A DNA stretch of 64,000 bases, from positions 62,001-126,000 of the forward strand of contig JAFREE010000044.1 in the NCBI GenBank assembly GCA_019400425.1, written 5' to 3'. Of the stretch, positions 37,309-48,910 are shown piece after piece. A program made the position numbers and the translations under genes. Under the pieces are notes generated by a model. It saw only the letters and a program-made list of their open reading frames with translations, was not told the DNA's origin and ran no database searches. The stretch's first letter is position 1, and every line of letters begins with the position of its first letter. The stretch is from Hymenochaete sp. R1 (lineage: Eukaryota; Basidiomycota; Agaricomycetes; Hymenochaetales; Hymenochaetaceae).

Positions 37309-38160
37309 TTAGATGATTTCGCGAACTAACCCAGCGTGCGCCTCTCGTACTTTGCGGCCCTCAGGGTCGATCTTAGTAGCATCCTCACGATACTCGTCCT
37401 TGAACCAGTATAGATCCAGAAAACCAAAGGGAGCCCGCTCGAGATACTTCTCCCTAAAATCCTCGCCAACCTGGTCCTTTGCAACGGCGTCTGGATCAGA
37501 GGCAAACTGGGGCAACGCTTCCTCAGCTCTTTCCCACATCTGCATATTTGGAATGGTCAGGGAGACCCGCAGCAACGACTCGTAAGGGGTGAAACCCTTG
37601 TACTTGACAAGGAGAGCACGGGCGAACCACGGAGAACGACAAACGCCCGCTGAGCAGTGAACCGCAGTCTTCTTGCCAGCAGCTACGCTCTTCTCGAGGA
37701 ACTTCTGCAGCTCGGTGTCGTCGAATACCTTGTCCCAAGGATTTGAATTCCTGTCTTTGATGCGCAAGTCGAAATAGTCCTTGACCCCCAGCTCCTTTCC
37801 CGTTTCTTTCTCCTCGTCAGTGAGAAAGCTCCTCCTATCATCGTCGCTGATTGATACCACATACTCAATACCACGTGCCTTGAGACATTGTGGTTGTTGG
37901 GCGGTCGTGAGTGGGCAAGTGTAGACGTTGTCGTATACGCAGCGTATGATATTCTTGAGGGTGGGTTCATCGGGAATGTCCGCTGCCGTCGTTGTGATAC
38001 TGGAGGTCCCGTGGGTGGATGACGCCTCCGGCTTCGTGCGCTTCGAAGCTGGCTCCTCTGCATATCCAGAAGCACCACGCTTCTCGCCCTCTTTGGTCTT
38101 CGGGGGGCGCGACAGAGGCTGTGAGGCATCGTAGGTCTTGGTAGAACGAAGCGTGGGCAT
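37309..38160 (-). CDS. Dual-specificity phosphatase-like protein
   Basis: A cysteine-dependent protein phosphatase of the dual-specificity class, 283 residues from the first ATG of the frame (MPTLRSTKTYD). The frame stays open about 48 codons further upstream without an ATG and contains an acceptor-like TTTCAG near 38285, so an additional 5' exon is possible. Residues 1-65 are polar, with a basic KRTKPE patch that could be a nuclear signal. The domain follows: YDNVYTCPLTT near 75-85, IEYVVSISDD near 98-107, and the P-loop HCSAGVCRS with Cys169 and Arg175, matching HCx5R. Asp136 in RIKDRNSN is the likely general acid. A LTIPNMQMWE helix and a charged tail follow. Substrate unknown. Single exon, unlike its neighbours. 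Confidence 0.82.
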   Translation of the reverse strand: MPTLRSTKTYDASQPLSRPPKTKEGEKRGASGYAEEPASKRTKPEASSTHGTSSITTTAADIPDEPTLKNIIRCVYDNVYTCPLTTAQQPQCLKARGIEYVVSISDDDRRSFLTDEEKETGKELGVKDYFDLRIKDRNSNPWDKVFDDTELQKFLEKSVAAGKKTAVHCSAGVCRSPWFARALLVKYKGFTPYESLLRVSLTIPNMQMWERAEEALPQFASDPDAVAKDQVGEDFREKYLERAPFGFLDLYWFKDEYREDATKIDPEGRKVREAHAGLVREII

Positions 38161-39640
38161 TATTGCTTTAGCGAAGGTATGGGATGAGAATGCGGAAGTT
38201 CGAGAGATGGGAGTTTGGCTATAGGTGTCGTCCAGTGAATCAACTGTAATCTTGCTTGTAAGCTCGAAGGGGACGGGGGCATTCTGAAAGGTATAAGTAT
38301 CCACCCGGACTTTGCTACATCAATAAACGCAAACTTGAAGATCGTCAACAAAAGGGCTCATGCGTCCATGGCTCACGGACCTGCAATGCTAGATAGATGG
38401 ATGTATCAAAGATAGAAGAGAGAAAACTGACACTCGCCGCAGTAGCAATGAACTAGGATCGGGTACTGGCCGCCGAAAGAAATTGGTTCAATCGCACAGA
38501 GCTGCAAAAAAATGATAGAAGTAATGTGAAGCTGGAATTGAGTTTACAAATCAAGTTGCATGTACCATTAGCACCTTGATACTTGATTGTCGAAATAGCG
38601 AACCGTTGGCCTTTCCAGATGCATCACGATGGCTTGTCTATTGCCGAGTGAAGATGAAAGATGAGGCTTCGCGTGATATTTCTGGACTGGTGAAGTGTTC
38701 AGCGGAATCCTCTATTAAATTGATGACAAACTCACTTCACATTGTATGTCGACGTGAAGTGAACATGGACTATGTTGGCTGGCAAGGGCATAGAGTGAAA
38801 AAAAAATGAGCTCTGGGTAGATTCCTAGAATTAGCTGACATCCGTACGACTTTGCACCACGGTGATTACTGTTCCCAGCCTTGACGGTGCGAGGATAAGT
38901 AGATGGGGCGCACTCGAGATGAGATCTTGAACGACCCAAGCAAAGAGACGAGGAGCCAGGTGTGCTCACGGACGGACGAAAGACCAACAAGGGGCTTCAA
39001 GTTGCAGTGCACAGTGGATGGAAATTGGTTTCTGTTCACAGATGATCGTCCTCGACGTCTCGCTTAGGTGACTTGGGTCTGTCGCTTGCGTGCCGCACAC
39101 ATCTTCTTCCTCATCCTTTCTCTCGTCAACCTCCTTCCCGAGCCCACACAACCTCAATTCCATTCCCAATCTACGGCTTGGAGCCCGTTATCAGTTGGGT
39201 GCGACAAAGAACCGCGGTAGCCTACCGGGTCGTGAGTCTAGGCAAACAAGTTCGAAGAGCGAGTCGACGCACAGTCGACGCCCTGCGGAACTCACCTCAT
39301 ATCTCGAACAGCAAAGCTTCCGGATCCGTACTCCTGCTGACTTACAGTATCGCACGCTTATCCGATCAACAAGATCAAGACAGAGAAATAATGATCTAAG
39401 GCAGCGGGGAAAGGAGGAGCGTGCGCGTCTCATGGCACCTCGGCTTCTCCTTCGATTCTCGTTTCGTGCTCACCAAGCAACTTTTGTCAGTCGTTGTCCA
39501 GGGACAAAAATATACGAAGCTATTGCGTCACACGGGTCATTAGTTTTCCACGCATATATCGATGGGACGGGAAAACCGGAATCCATTCGCGATGACTGAG
39601 TGGGACTGTGGAGAAGGAGCTTCAGCCTGGAAGGAAGGGA
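38161..39640. other. Intergenic between the phosphatase-like gene and aldo/keto reductase 2
   Basis: Divergent spacer of about 1.5 kb. A plus-strand frame of 169 codons (39090-39599) is Ser/Arg-rich and ends just before the reductase TATA box, so it is probably chance. No RNA gene or mobile element seen. Confidence 0.5.
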
Positions 39641-39651
39641 ATCCGCGGCGC

Positions 39652-39662
39652 ATATATATAGG
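39652..39662 (+). promoter_or_regulatory. TATA box of aldo/keto reductase 2
   Basis: ATATATATAGG lies about 85-90 nt before the ATG at 39746, a normal distance for a fungal core promoter with a short leader. Confidence 0.65.
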
Positions 39663-39745
39663 CTCGCTCTTTCTGCTGGTGTTCATCGTAACCATATCCT
39701 AGTTCCCACCAAAACTCTCAGTTGGACTGTTGCACCTGAAGTACG

Positions 39746-41842
39746 ATGTCAAAAGCGTACGATCCCAAGAACATGATATTTCGCCGTCTTGGTCCCAGTG
39801 GCCTGCGTGTACCCATCTTTTCTCTTGGAGGATGTCAGTAATATCTATTTTCCTCCCTACTCAATGACGGATCAATGTATACTCACTTTTATTTTGACTT
39901 TAGGGCTCACACTTGGTGGGACTGTCCAGGGCGACCATGTTAGGGTACGTTCTACGCGTCTTATGCGGACTGAAGTGTTAAGAGAAACTGACTCGTTGCT
40001 CACAGGAAATCATGAAAGTTGCATTCGAGAACGGTATCAACATGTTCGACACTGCCGAGGGCTACGAACGTGGTCAGTCCGAGGTTGAGATGTACGTTTT
40101 CCTATCTACGATGATTATGCGTAGTTTGTTGTTGACGAGTGCTTTTTTTGCTGTGTGCTGCCCACAACGCACCGTTTACTGTAACCAACTGCTCATGAAA
40201 ATGGCCTATACACCCGGCTGCTCCTAAACGACAGGGGTAATGCTATCAAAGACCTCGGCCTGAACCGACAGGAACTCGTCATCTCCACCAAGATTTTCTT
40301 CAATGGGTCTTCTAACAAGGACCCGAATGTCAATGGTCTTTCTCGTAAACAGTCAGTCCACCATCTATCGAGAATTCAGTAATAGGAATGTTTATTTTAA
40401 TATTTTTCTCGTATATGAAGCATCATCGAGGGTACACTCAATTCCCTCAAGCGCCTCCAACTGGACTATGTTGATGTCATCTTCGCACATAGGCCTGACC
40501 GAACGGGTACGTTCATCTTTCTCACTCGCTCTTTTTCAGCTTGTTCTTTCCGCTTTTTTTCCCGCCTTCCCGCTTTTTGGCGATCATACACCTCGTGCGC
40601 TACCTCGCGCCATACTGAGCTGCGTTCTTTTATTCCGTTATCGTGAAATCGATACCGCTATTTGTATTGATTTCAATACTTGCGGGCCGGTGGAAGCCAG
40701 CTCTCTCACCGCATTTTCTTGATCCGTGGTCATGGTTCCCAGAATAACTCTCGATAATTACGCAATGACGTCGCGTCTTCTTTATCTTCCATCCTGCTCT
40801 ATCTAGTATTTTTAGCTTTCGGGCTCAATGCTAACATGTCGAACGGTCTTATCCAGTCCCCATCGAAGAGACCGTCCGCGCATTCAACTATGTGATCGAG
40901 AAAGGCTGGGTACATCGTTCAACAATATAAAAGAGAATACTACTTACCCACTTGTCGTAATCACCAGGCATTCTACTGGGCAACGTCGGAATGGTCTGCG
41001 CGCGAGATTGAGGAGGCTTATCGTACGTCTTTACTTTGATTGGCGTACGAGTCTGTTTGAAATCGCTGCTCAACTGTACCTAGATATTGCGGATAAGCTG
41101 AACCTTATTCCTCCAATCGCTGAGCAGTGCCAGCACCAGTAAGAGTTTCTCGCTTCTTCCCATGAGCTCTGTAGATAATAGCTAACGAATCGTGTTCTTT
41201 AAAATTAAAGTATGCTCCATCGTGAACGTCCTGAAGGCGAATATTTGTACGTCTTCCTTCTCATCTTTCCGATCGTCGCTCGCCTTTAATTCTCCCTCGC
41301 AGACCCATCTATGCGAAATACGGCATCGGCACTACCGTTTGGTCCGCCCTCGCCTCCGGCCTCCTCACTGGCAAATACTCAGGAGGAAACATCCCCGCTG
41401 GATCCCGATTCGAGAACCACGCCGACTTTTTCAAGGACACGATCGGGAGCTTCTCGAAGGAAGAAGGGAAGAAGAAGTTCGAGATGCTTGATCAATTAGC
41501 AATCGTTGCTGAGAAAGGTGCGTAGTGGTTTATAGCGGGGTTTTTTTGAGATGGAAGTTGATCCTGCCTTACACTAACGCTTGATCCGAACCATTAGATC
41601 TTAACTGCAAACTTGCCCACCTCGCCCTCGCTTGGGTCGCCGTCAAGCCCTCTACCTCGACCGTCATCCTCGGTGCCTCCCGCCCTGAGCAGGTCATCGA
41701 CAATCTCAAAGCACTCGAGGTCATTCCGAAGCTGACGCCTGAGATTCTGGACAAGATCGAGGGCATTCTGGGGAACAAGCCCGCGAGGGAGCCGACATTG
41801 GTTAGGGGGAAGTTGGATGAAGGGTTCAAGGCATACTACTGA
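39746..41842 (+). CDS. Aldo/keto reductase 2 (potassium-channel beta-subunit-like)
   Basis: Paralog of the reductase at 27441-29118. Eleven exons join in frame: 39746..39833, 39904..39944, 40006..40091, 40235..40351, 40421..40506, 40857..40909, 40968..41022, 41084..41138, 41211..41246, 41303..41517, 41598..41842, giving 358 residues. Every intron sits at the same codon and phase as in copy 1. Tetrad residues are Asp58 and Tyr63 (FDTAEGYERG), Lys91 (ISTKIF) and His134 (VIFAHRPD). The start [20 protein letters not shown] is two residues longer than copy 1. Introns 1 and 4 use the unusual donor GTCAGT, and intron 5 is long (about 350 nt). Its own TATA box suggests independent regulation. It is convergent with SPD-family copy B. 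Reductase fold and cofactor use are secure from family; substrate unknown. Confidence 0.93.
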
Positions 41843-42265
41843 TTGGTGATTGTCAGAGGAGATGAATGATGGTTGCGAGCTTGCAGTATTGAAAAGGAGC
41901 CAACCTGTTCTCCGTCTTCCAGGAGTACTATTACTACTCCGGATGCCAACTTGTATTGACTTGATAGTAAACAGATAACAGTGTGAAATCAACGTTTCGA
42001 AGGCTGGAGTTCTGTCAGCTTCCAGGAGGGTCCGTAGACTTATACATTTTCCAGTGAGTTGTGACTTCATCATATGCTTCGCTTTCCCTGAGATGGAGAG
42101 ATTTTGAAAACGAGTGAGATAAAGCAAAAGTAACAGCACAGAAGGTCTAAATGAACCCGATCTTTCCAAAGGCCACGACTCTCGAAGCGGTCTGTAGTCT
42201 CGTCAATGCTCTTCAGGGGATCCGTATGTCCATAAACCCTTTAATGAAGCCAGAAATTAATAACT

Positions 42266-43769
42266 TCAGCTTTCAGCGGGACCGATACCAGCATCATTCA
42301 TGAATTTTCTCTCCAGCTTTCTAACTTCCTCATCGCTCCTATCAGTATCCTCCAAACGAGATTTCATTTCCTTCAGTGGATCAACGAATGCCCTCTCCAA
42401 GTTAACAAGGTCCCTTTGAGCAATGAGTCTCGACACTTCCCTGGACGCTACTTTGTCTCCATCTTCGTCCAATCGTTTGCACAAACCTTCCGCATCGGCT
42501 TCCCATGTCTCGAACCACGACCTCCCTGTCAGTTTATTTTTCATATCGTGGAAATAGTTCGCACTGGTGCCTTTCGATTTGGCCATCATAGCTTTAACGA
42601 GTACGTCCCCGCTCATGGCTGATTCAGTGCACTCGACAATGCGCTCCATGGCTTGTTCGTAGAGGTAGTCGTAACGAGCTTGCAGCGCGTCTTTCCGCTT
42701 CGTCCGCCGGTCACGGTATTCAGTAATGATACTCGAGCATACAGACGTATAACCCCCCAGGTAATCACGTAGTTTCCGAATTTCGGTTTCGATTTGGAAG
42801 GCCAGAAGGCTGTCGTGTAAAAAGACATCAGAGTTCTCAAGCTCGTGCCGCAAGATGTCATCGTGAGTGCCCTTCGTACGGATTAGCGCTTGAATGCTGC
42901 CCGAGATTGGATCAAGAGTCGTCTTTACTTGAGGCAAGTTGGTATGATTTTTCTTTGTATTTTTGCTCTGGTCTATGAAATAGGCGATGAATTCATAGTA
43001 GCCTATTGCATCTGTCACGGGATCAGGAGAGTTCTGGAGGTATGTTACAGGGCACTGAACAGCTGAAATTGGTTCAGTAAAAGAAGCGAAGCAAATCAGT
43101 GGATAGCAAGGTAAAGAGCTTACAGATTGCTTTGACGTATTCGCACATCTTGTCCCTCAATTGTTTTTTTCTCATATCCAATAGCAATGCGAGGTCAACT
43201 CTACTTTGATTATCTTTTCTTACCGCAAGGGCATCGGCGCGGGTCGCGATTCGATCACGGACCTGACGAATATGCTCCCAGAATCGGTCACTGGAAGATG
43301 GTGGCGGCTTGCGCGTACCAGTGGCCCGGGCTCCCAATGCAGTATATCTAATGACAAAGCTTTCGATCATTATAAACCGATACGCGAAGAACGCTTTGTC
43401 ATATTCACGATGGGCAGCAGCCATGGTCTCTTGACTCTCTTCATCGTCTTGAAAACGATTCTTCACATTTTCGAAGATATCTTCGACTGTTCTGAAGCCT
43501 TCCGCCGAGTTGTTGTATATGACACCAACCAGCCTACCTGTCTCACCTCCGCCTCGAAGGTCTTTCACCTGAGCAGAATCTGCTTTCTTGCAACATGCGT
43601 CTACGGCGTGCTTAAGCCGCTTCATACCCTTGCGTTCGTAGACGTCATACTCTGGCTCGTCATTATGTACCTCTTCCTGCAGTACCGATATCGAGCTCGA
43701 GCCCGGGCCTGGCGGTCGGCGAACGTTCTCGTGCGGCAAGCCAATACGTCTCTTTTGACCTGTAGACAT
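42266..43769 (-). CDS. SPD-family protein, copy B
   Basis: Unrecognised. Two exons, 43769..43124 and 43062..42266, joined in phase 1 (donor GTAAGC, acceptor TTTCAG), give 480 residues. The N-terminus is basic and Pro/Gly-rich (KRRIGLPHENVRRPPGPGSS). A central region follows (RKGMKRLKHAVDACCKKADS, REYDKAFFAYRFIM, DRFWEHIRQVRDRI). Directly after the intron comes NSPDPVTDAIGYYEF. The second half is highly charged and helical, ending in a block of about 135 residues (from ARYDYLYEQAMERI to ERKFMNDAG) nearly identical to copy C. No signal peptide, membrane segment or catalytic motif is visible. Probably an intracellular coiled-coil or helical-bundle protein. Convergent with aldo/keto reductase 2. 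Confidence 0.82.
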
Positions 43770-44845
43770 GAATTATCTCGGAGTGACGTCGATAGTGGGA
43801 TGTGGAACAGTAAAGGTGACGAGACAAAAGAATAAATATCTGTTGATTATGAAAGAAGATTAGTTTGAAGGGATCTCAACGATAACTCGGTTGAGTGTAA
43901 ATGATGTTCACTAAGAGAGAGCAAAGGAAGGATCCTGAAGATGGTGAGCACCTGAAGATATACGTAAAAAATCAGTTTAAGTTTGAATGCTCATTGCGCA
44001 TTGCGCAAGATGCAGGTGAGACGAGAGGCAAAGTCAATAAATGCAATGTTTTCCCGGCGAAACAGGAGGGGTACCTTGCTGAGTCAGCACGAAATCGCGA
44101 CTGTCAGTGGGGACGAAGCGGTCTGTTCCTTCACAGTTACAGAAAGCGCCACAGAGCTTACTAGCTTAGGAATGGAGTTGGGTCCGTGACGAACGCTGAT
44201 TGCGTGTACTACTAAATAATCTAGCAATGGAGAGAAAATGATTCGCTGGGCCCGACTTAGATCAGGCGAGCCTATGTGCTAAGGGGAAATGGTGGCCCCG
44301 ACGGCGAAGGGCCACTGGCCGTAGTTCAGTGGTCCAGCGGAAGAGCAAGTTATGGCATCAAGAGCCTGTGGCAGGATCCGTTGAGGTTAAGGGCTTTTTT
44401 AGTGGACCTACACGAACATTTGTCTATCGTTCTGGTAGCGTAAGTGGGAGGCACGGTCAAAGTACGTGTATAGGACTGGAGGCGGGAAATTGAGCCAGAA
44501 TACTCGACGCGTGACGACACTGACGAGCGAGTCGACCACGCAATCTCTTCCCAGAGTCAGTGGGCTTAACCGCGAAAAAAACCTCTTAAAAGAATTTCGA
44601 TTTGCGCGATCTCAGGTTACCATCCCACTTGTTCAGATTCGGGTGAAAGACGACAGAAGTGTCAAATACTCAACGGGAAGACCTTTCTAGAAGATATATC
44701 TACAATGAACGAGGTGAATCGTGTATAAATAAGTTATTTCAAAGATTCCAGCACTTACCGTAACCAGCCTCCATTACTTTAATGAGCCTACTGAGGTACA
44801 GCGTCGCATTATAGCCTCTTCAACGATGTTACATAGAACGGTACC
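43770..44845. other. Spacer between SPD copies B and C
   Basis: About 1.1 kb holding the promoter of copy B and the 3' flank of copy C. No credible ORF. A TAGTTCAGTGG word near 44335 resembles a tRNA A box but no cloverleaf forms around it. Confidence 0.5.
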
Positions 44846-46266
44846 TCAGTTACCAGCAGGAATGATACCAGCTTCACCCATGAATTTTCTCTCCAGTATT
44901 TTAACTTCTTCCTCGCACCTAGCAATATCCTCCAAACGAGATTTCATTTCCTTCAGTGGATCAACGAATGCCCTCTCCAAGTTAACAAGGTCCTTTTGAG
45001 CAATTAGTCTTGACACTTCCCTGGACGCTGCTTTGTCTCCATCTTCGTCCAATCGTTTGCACAAACCTTCCGCATCGGCTTCCCATGTCTCGAACCATGA
45101 CCTCCCTGTCAGTTTCTCTTTCATATCGTGGAAGTAGTTCGCACTGGTGCCCTTCGGTTTGGCCATCATGGCTTTAACGAGTACGTCCCCGCTCATGGCT
45201 GTGTCAGTGCACTCGACAATGCGCTCCATGGCTTGTTCGTAGAGGTAGTCGTAACGGGCTTCTAACGCCTTTTTCCGACTTGCCTTTTGGGTGCGGAAGG
45301 TGGTAATATTGTTTCGGACTGCTGTCTTGTAGCCACTTCGATTGGATCGTATTTTCAAAAGATCATTTTCCATCTGGAAAGCTTTAAGCGCGTCGTCCAA
45401 GAAGAATTTCTCGTTTTCACGTTCGTGCTTTGCGATTTCATTATGAACGCCTGCTGAATCAATCATTGCTTGGTGGTTAAGCAAGATCGTGAAGTGATAT
45501 GTTTCTACGTCGCATAAATTGGGATGCAGCTTGTTCTCGGCTCTAATCCGCCCGATGTGATAGGAGACGAACTCGTTATAGTAGATGATGTCTGTCACGG
45601 CATCAGGGGAGCCCTCAAGATGCTCTCTGGGACAGAAAAACGCTGAATCAAAATATATAAGCAGAGGTCATGAAACGAGTTAGCAATGTACTCACCTGTT
45701 GCCTTGACGTATTCGACCATCCTTTCTCTCAAGACTTTCTGCCTTCTATCCAGGAGCACTTCAAGATTGGCTTTGCTTTCCCTATCCGGCTTTGTCTCCA
45801 GAAAAGGGATACGCTGGGCGAGTCGATCTCGAACTTGCCGTACATGAGCCCAGAATCGATCGCGTGATGTGTGTGTTGTCGAGCCTTTGAAGCTCCTCAA
45901 GAAGGCTTTGATCATTACGAATCGAAACGCGAAAAATGCTTTGTCATATTCATGATGGGCAGCATTCATTGCGTCTTGGTCAGACTGAGAGTATCGCTCA
46001 ATCATTATGAATAGTTCTTCGATGTGCTTAAAGCCATCATCCACATTATAAATGACGTTAGGCAACCTAGTCGTATCACCTTTGTCTCGAAGATATTTCA
46101 CCTGGTCCGATTCTACAATCTTGAGGAATATCTCTATAGAGCTCTTTAGCTGCTTCATATCCTCGCGATCGAAAATGCTGGGCTCTGACCCAGGATCCTG
46201 ATGCCTCGAGCCTAAGCCCGAGCCTGGAGCTTGGCGAGGATTCTCAGATGGGTGGTTACGTCGCAT
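44846..46266 (-). CDS. SPD-family protein, copy C
   Basis: Tandem neighbour of copy B. Exons 46266..45696 and 45642..44846, phase 1 (GTGAGT...TTCAG), give 455 residues. Exon 2 has exactly the same length as in copy B (797 nt). Motifs recur: REDMKQLKSSIEIF, HEYDKAFFAFRFVM, DRFWAHVRQVRDRL, then EGSPDAVTDIIYYNEF after the intron. From about residue 320 to the end it is around 90% identical to copy B, while the N-terminal half and the start of exon 2 are only roughly a third identical. The stop codon is preceded by PAGN instead of PAES. Function unknown. Same-strand tandem arrangement and similarity point to local duplication. Confidence 0.82.
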
Positions 46267-47190
46267 TTTATTGCCTGTGGACTTTAGAAAATCAATGTAT
46301 CGGGGAGCCTGTAAAATGCTGTAGGACGGGACAAAGAGTTAGGCCAAGGGGATACCGTTGACAGCGATCAGTAGATAGCAAACGAGTGAAAAATAACCCT
46401 TTTCAAAAATTTATACGTTTTCATTAATATCGTCAGTCTTGCTTTGCGTTCTGCAGGAAAACAGGGATAGTAGGAGTTCATAAAATGAGTAGTATCGTTT
46501 TCCGGAACAAAAGAAAGCCTGCCTTACCGAGTTGAGTACGAGTCCACATTGCAGACGTATAAAGAATAGATACAGTGTATTGATAAGTATTTGCGTCAAG
46601 TGTACGTAAATGGCGAAAGAAACGTAAGAGGCCCAGCTTCGGTTCGAAAAACAGACTGGAATGAGTTTGCTCTATCACCTTAACCTATATCAACGCGGGC
46701 TCCTTATACTAGCCAGGCTGTAACAAAGTCAGGGAATTTGCAGTTAAGTTTTGGTAAGGGAAGTGAGAAGGCAGCTTCCAGCGCAAGCGAATACTAGGCT
46801 ACGAACCTAGATTGCAGATCAATAGAAGCTGGAATGGATAAGCTCATTTCACGTACCCGAACAATGCACTGACGAGTTTCCGCTGTCCTAGCGATAAGCA
46901 ATACCAGGGTTCATTTTCTCTACGCCGAACATCTGAGGTATAAACATAAGTTTCGTAGACAGACGTCGAGACCCAAGGTGAACGCAATCTTACTCTTGAA
47001 TTTAAAAGAGTAAGATTGATATGACCGTCGCAACAAGAAACTTGCCGATGAACAATAGTTTGAGCTTGGTGCTCACAGCCGATTGTCGCGCTCCAAAATC
47101 TCAGGAGTATCGTGACTGTTTGAGGGTAAGAAATCGGTCAGGCCCCTTACCAGCATCCTCCTTGCCAATCCTCTCACCACTGGTACGACC
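46267..47190. other. Intergenic, no supported gene
   Basis: Between the start of SPD copy C and the aldo/keto reductase pseudogene. Short frames only; nothing recognised. Confidence 0.5.
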
Positions 47191-47199
47191 TCAAATCAG

Positions 47200-48910
47200 T
47201 ACGCGGCGACGCAAAAATACACCTCGAAGCCTTCTTCTATCGTAGGTTGAATACAAATTGTCTCCATCGCGGGCTTGTTCCCTAAGTTCCCCTCAGTCTT
47301 GTCCAGAATTCTAGCCATTGACTTCGGCAACGACCTCAAGCGTTTTGAGATTATCGACAACCTACTCAGGACGAGAGCCGCCGCGGATGACGGCCGAGGG
47401 TTTGCTGGAGACTTAGCCAAGTGCAAGCCGGTCGAGCTTGCAATTGAGGTCTGTAAACTAACATTTTATTCAACGATGCTTATGAAAAGACTAGCTCACC
47501 ATTTTCAGCAACAGTTGGCAACTGACCGATAAACTCCCCTTTCTTCTTCACTTCTTTGGAGACACCTTTAATTATATCCTTGAAGAATTAAGCATGGCTT
47601 CCGAGACGCGATCCAGCAGGTATGTTTCTGCTCGAATATTTACTTGTGGGAGGTAAGAGGCGAGAGCAAACCAGACGGTGGTACCGATGCCGCATTTCGC
47701 GTGGATTAGTCTTGAAGGAGGATTAAATGCATGGTAGAGTTTGCGGAGCCGGATGAGTCGTACAAGTACTCGCCTTCGGGCAGTCCACGATGGATAATGC
47801 TACTGTTGCTAGTACTGCTCACCAGTCGGAGGAATAAGGGCCAATTTATCTACGATATGGAAAGAAAAGTGGGTAAACCCAACATCCCATTGTGAATTTC
47901 ACAGTGGAGATGTACGATAGCTTCCTCAATCCCACGCGCAAGCCACTGCGAAGTTGACAAACAAATGCTTGGTAGATCAATATCAATTCTATATTGAAGA
48001 TACAGGCTCATGAAACGCACCCAGCCATTCTCGATTACAAAGTTGAACGTTTGGACGACTTCTTAGACGGAACCCGGACAAGGTCAGTTTGGGGTCAATT
48101 TCGTCTCAAATCAAACTGAAAAAAAATAGTCGAAACCCGTATGTTCGGTAACAGTAGAAGGCATAGAAGGGAGTTTTACGAAAGACGAAGTATAAGAGGC
48201 GTACCAGTTCTGTTGGGCCCATGCGGGGAAAAAGTCAACATAGTCCATCGAAGGCGATTTAGGGAGTTTCTAGTGCCTTCAATGATGCTTCAAGGACGTT
48301 GGGAGCGTGAGTATCGACTTTCTGCGACCAGTGACGTGAGATCAGGATGAAGCTGATCTTAAGGTGTTTCTTTGCTATTTCGCTCCTCACTGTTTGACGT
48401 TCCGACAGAAATCTCGGTGGAGGTAATAGGCTCCTCGTGAATTAGGCCGAGGTCTTCGATGGCATTGCCCCTGTCAGCCGTCACCCATCGAGCTGGCAGC
48501 CCATAAAATATATGCAGGAAGAAGCAATCGAACGCAGGAGGGAACTGGCACACCGTCACCGTCTATGCATACACCTGAACAATGAGCAGAAGTGTACATC
48601 TCAATGTCGGACTCACCACGCTCGTAACTGTCCGCAGTGTCGAACATGATGATGCCGTTCTTGAAGGGCAGCTTTAACGATTTCCTATAAAGCGCATCAT
48701 TAGTATGCTCAAAGGTTCTGGGTAAACAACAGCACACGATCGAACCTTGACATGAGAGTATTGAACGGCACCGAGCGTCATTACTGGAAGAAGCAAAGAT
48801 TGTCGTCAATGAATCAAGGGCAGTCTGCGATGCAACTTGTTACTCACATCCCATACGTAATCCACCGAATTACGATTCCAGACGGTATAGAACCATATTC
48901 TCAGCAAGTA
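47200..48910 (-). pseudogene. Aldo/keto reductase pseudogene (third copy)
   Basis: Segments in the same order as the two intact reductases can be read on the minus strand: PSGIVIRWITYG (decayed first exon), MTLGAVQYSHVK, KNGIIMFDTADSYERGESDIEM, GNAIEDLGLIHEEPI, IIEGTRNSLNRL, VDKLALIPPTGEQY, and a C-terminal LNCKLDRLALG. Breaks are clear. A single-base insertion before FKNGIIMFD shifts the frame. Indels scramble the exon carrying the catalytic His. The V-E-E-T-V-R exon contains a stop, and the last exon has TAG/TAA codons within the conserved region. Intron positions match the functional copies, so it arose by genomic duplication, not retrotransposition. It is unlikely to make an enzyme. Confidence 0.82.

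Noticed and set aside
38161..38304. Extended N-terminus for the phosphatase-like protein
   Set aside because: The upstream open stretch has no ATG (it begins at GTG) and holds an acceptor-like TTTCAG; the first ATG at 38160 was preferred.
39090..39599. Plus-strand 169-codon frame upstream of aldo/keto reductase 2
   Set aside because: Ser/Arg-rich, no family, ends just before the reductase TATA box; likely chance in the promoter spacer.
44330..44420. TAGTTCAGTGG resembling a tRNA A box
   Set aside because: No B box or acceptor stem follows within tRNA distance.
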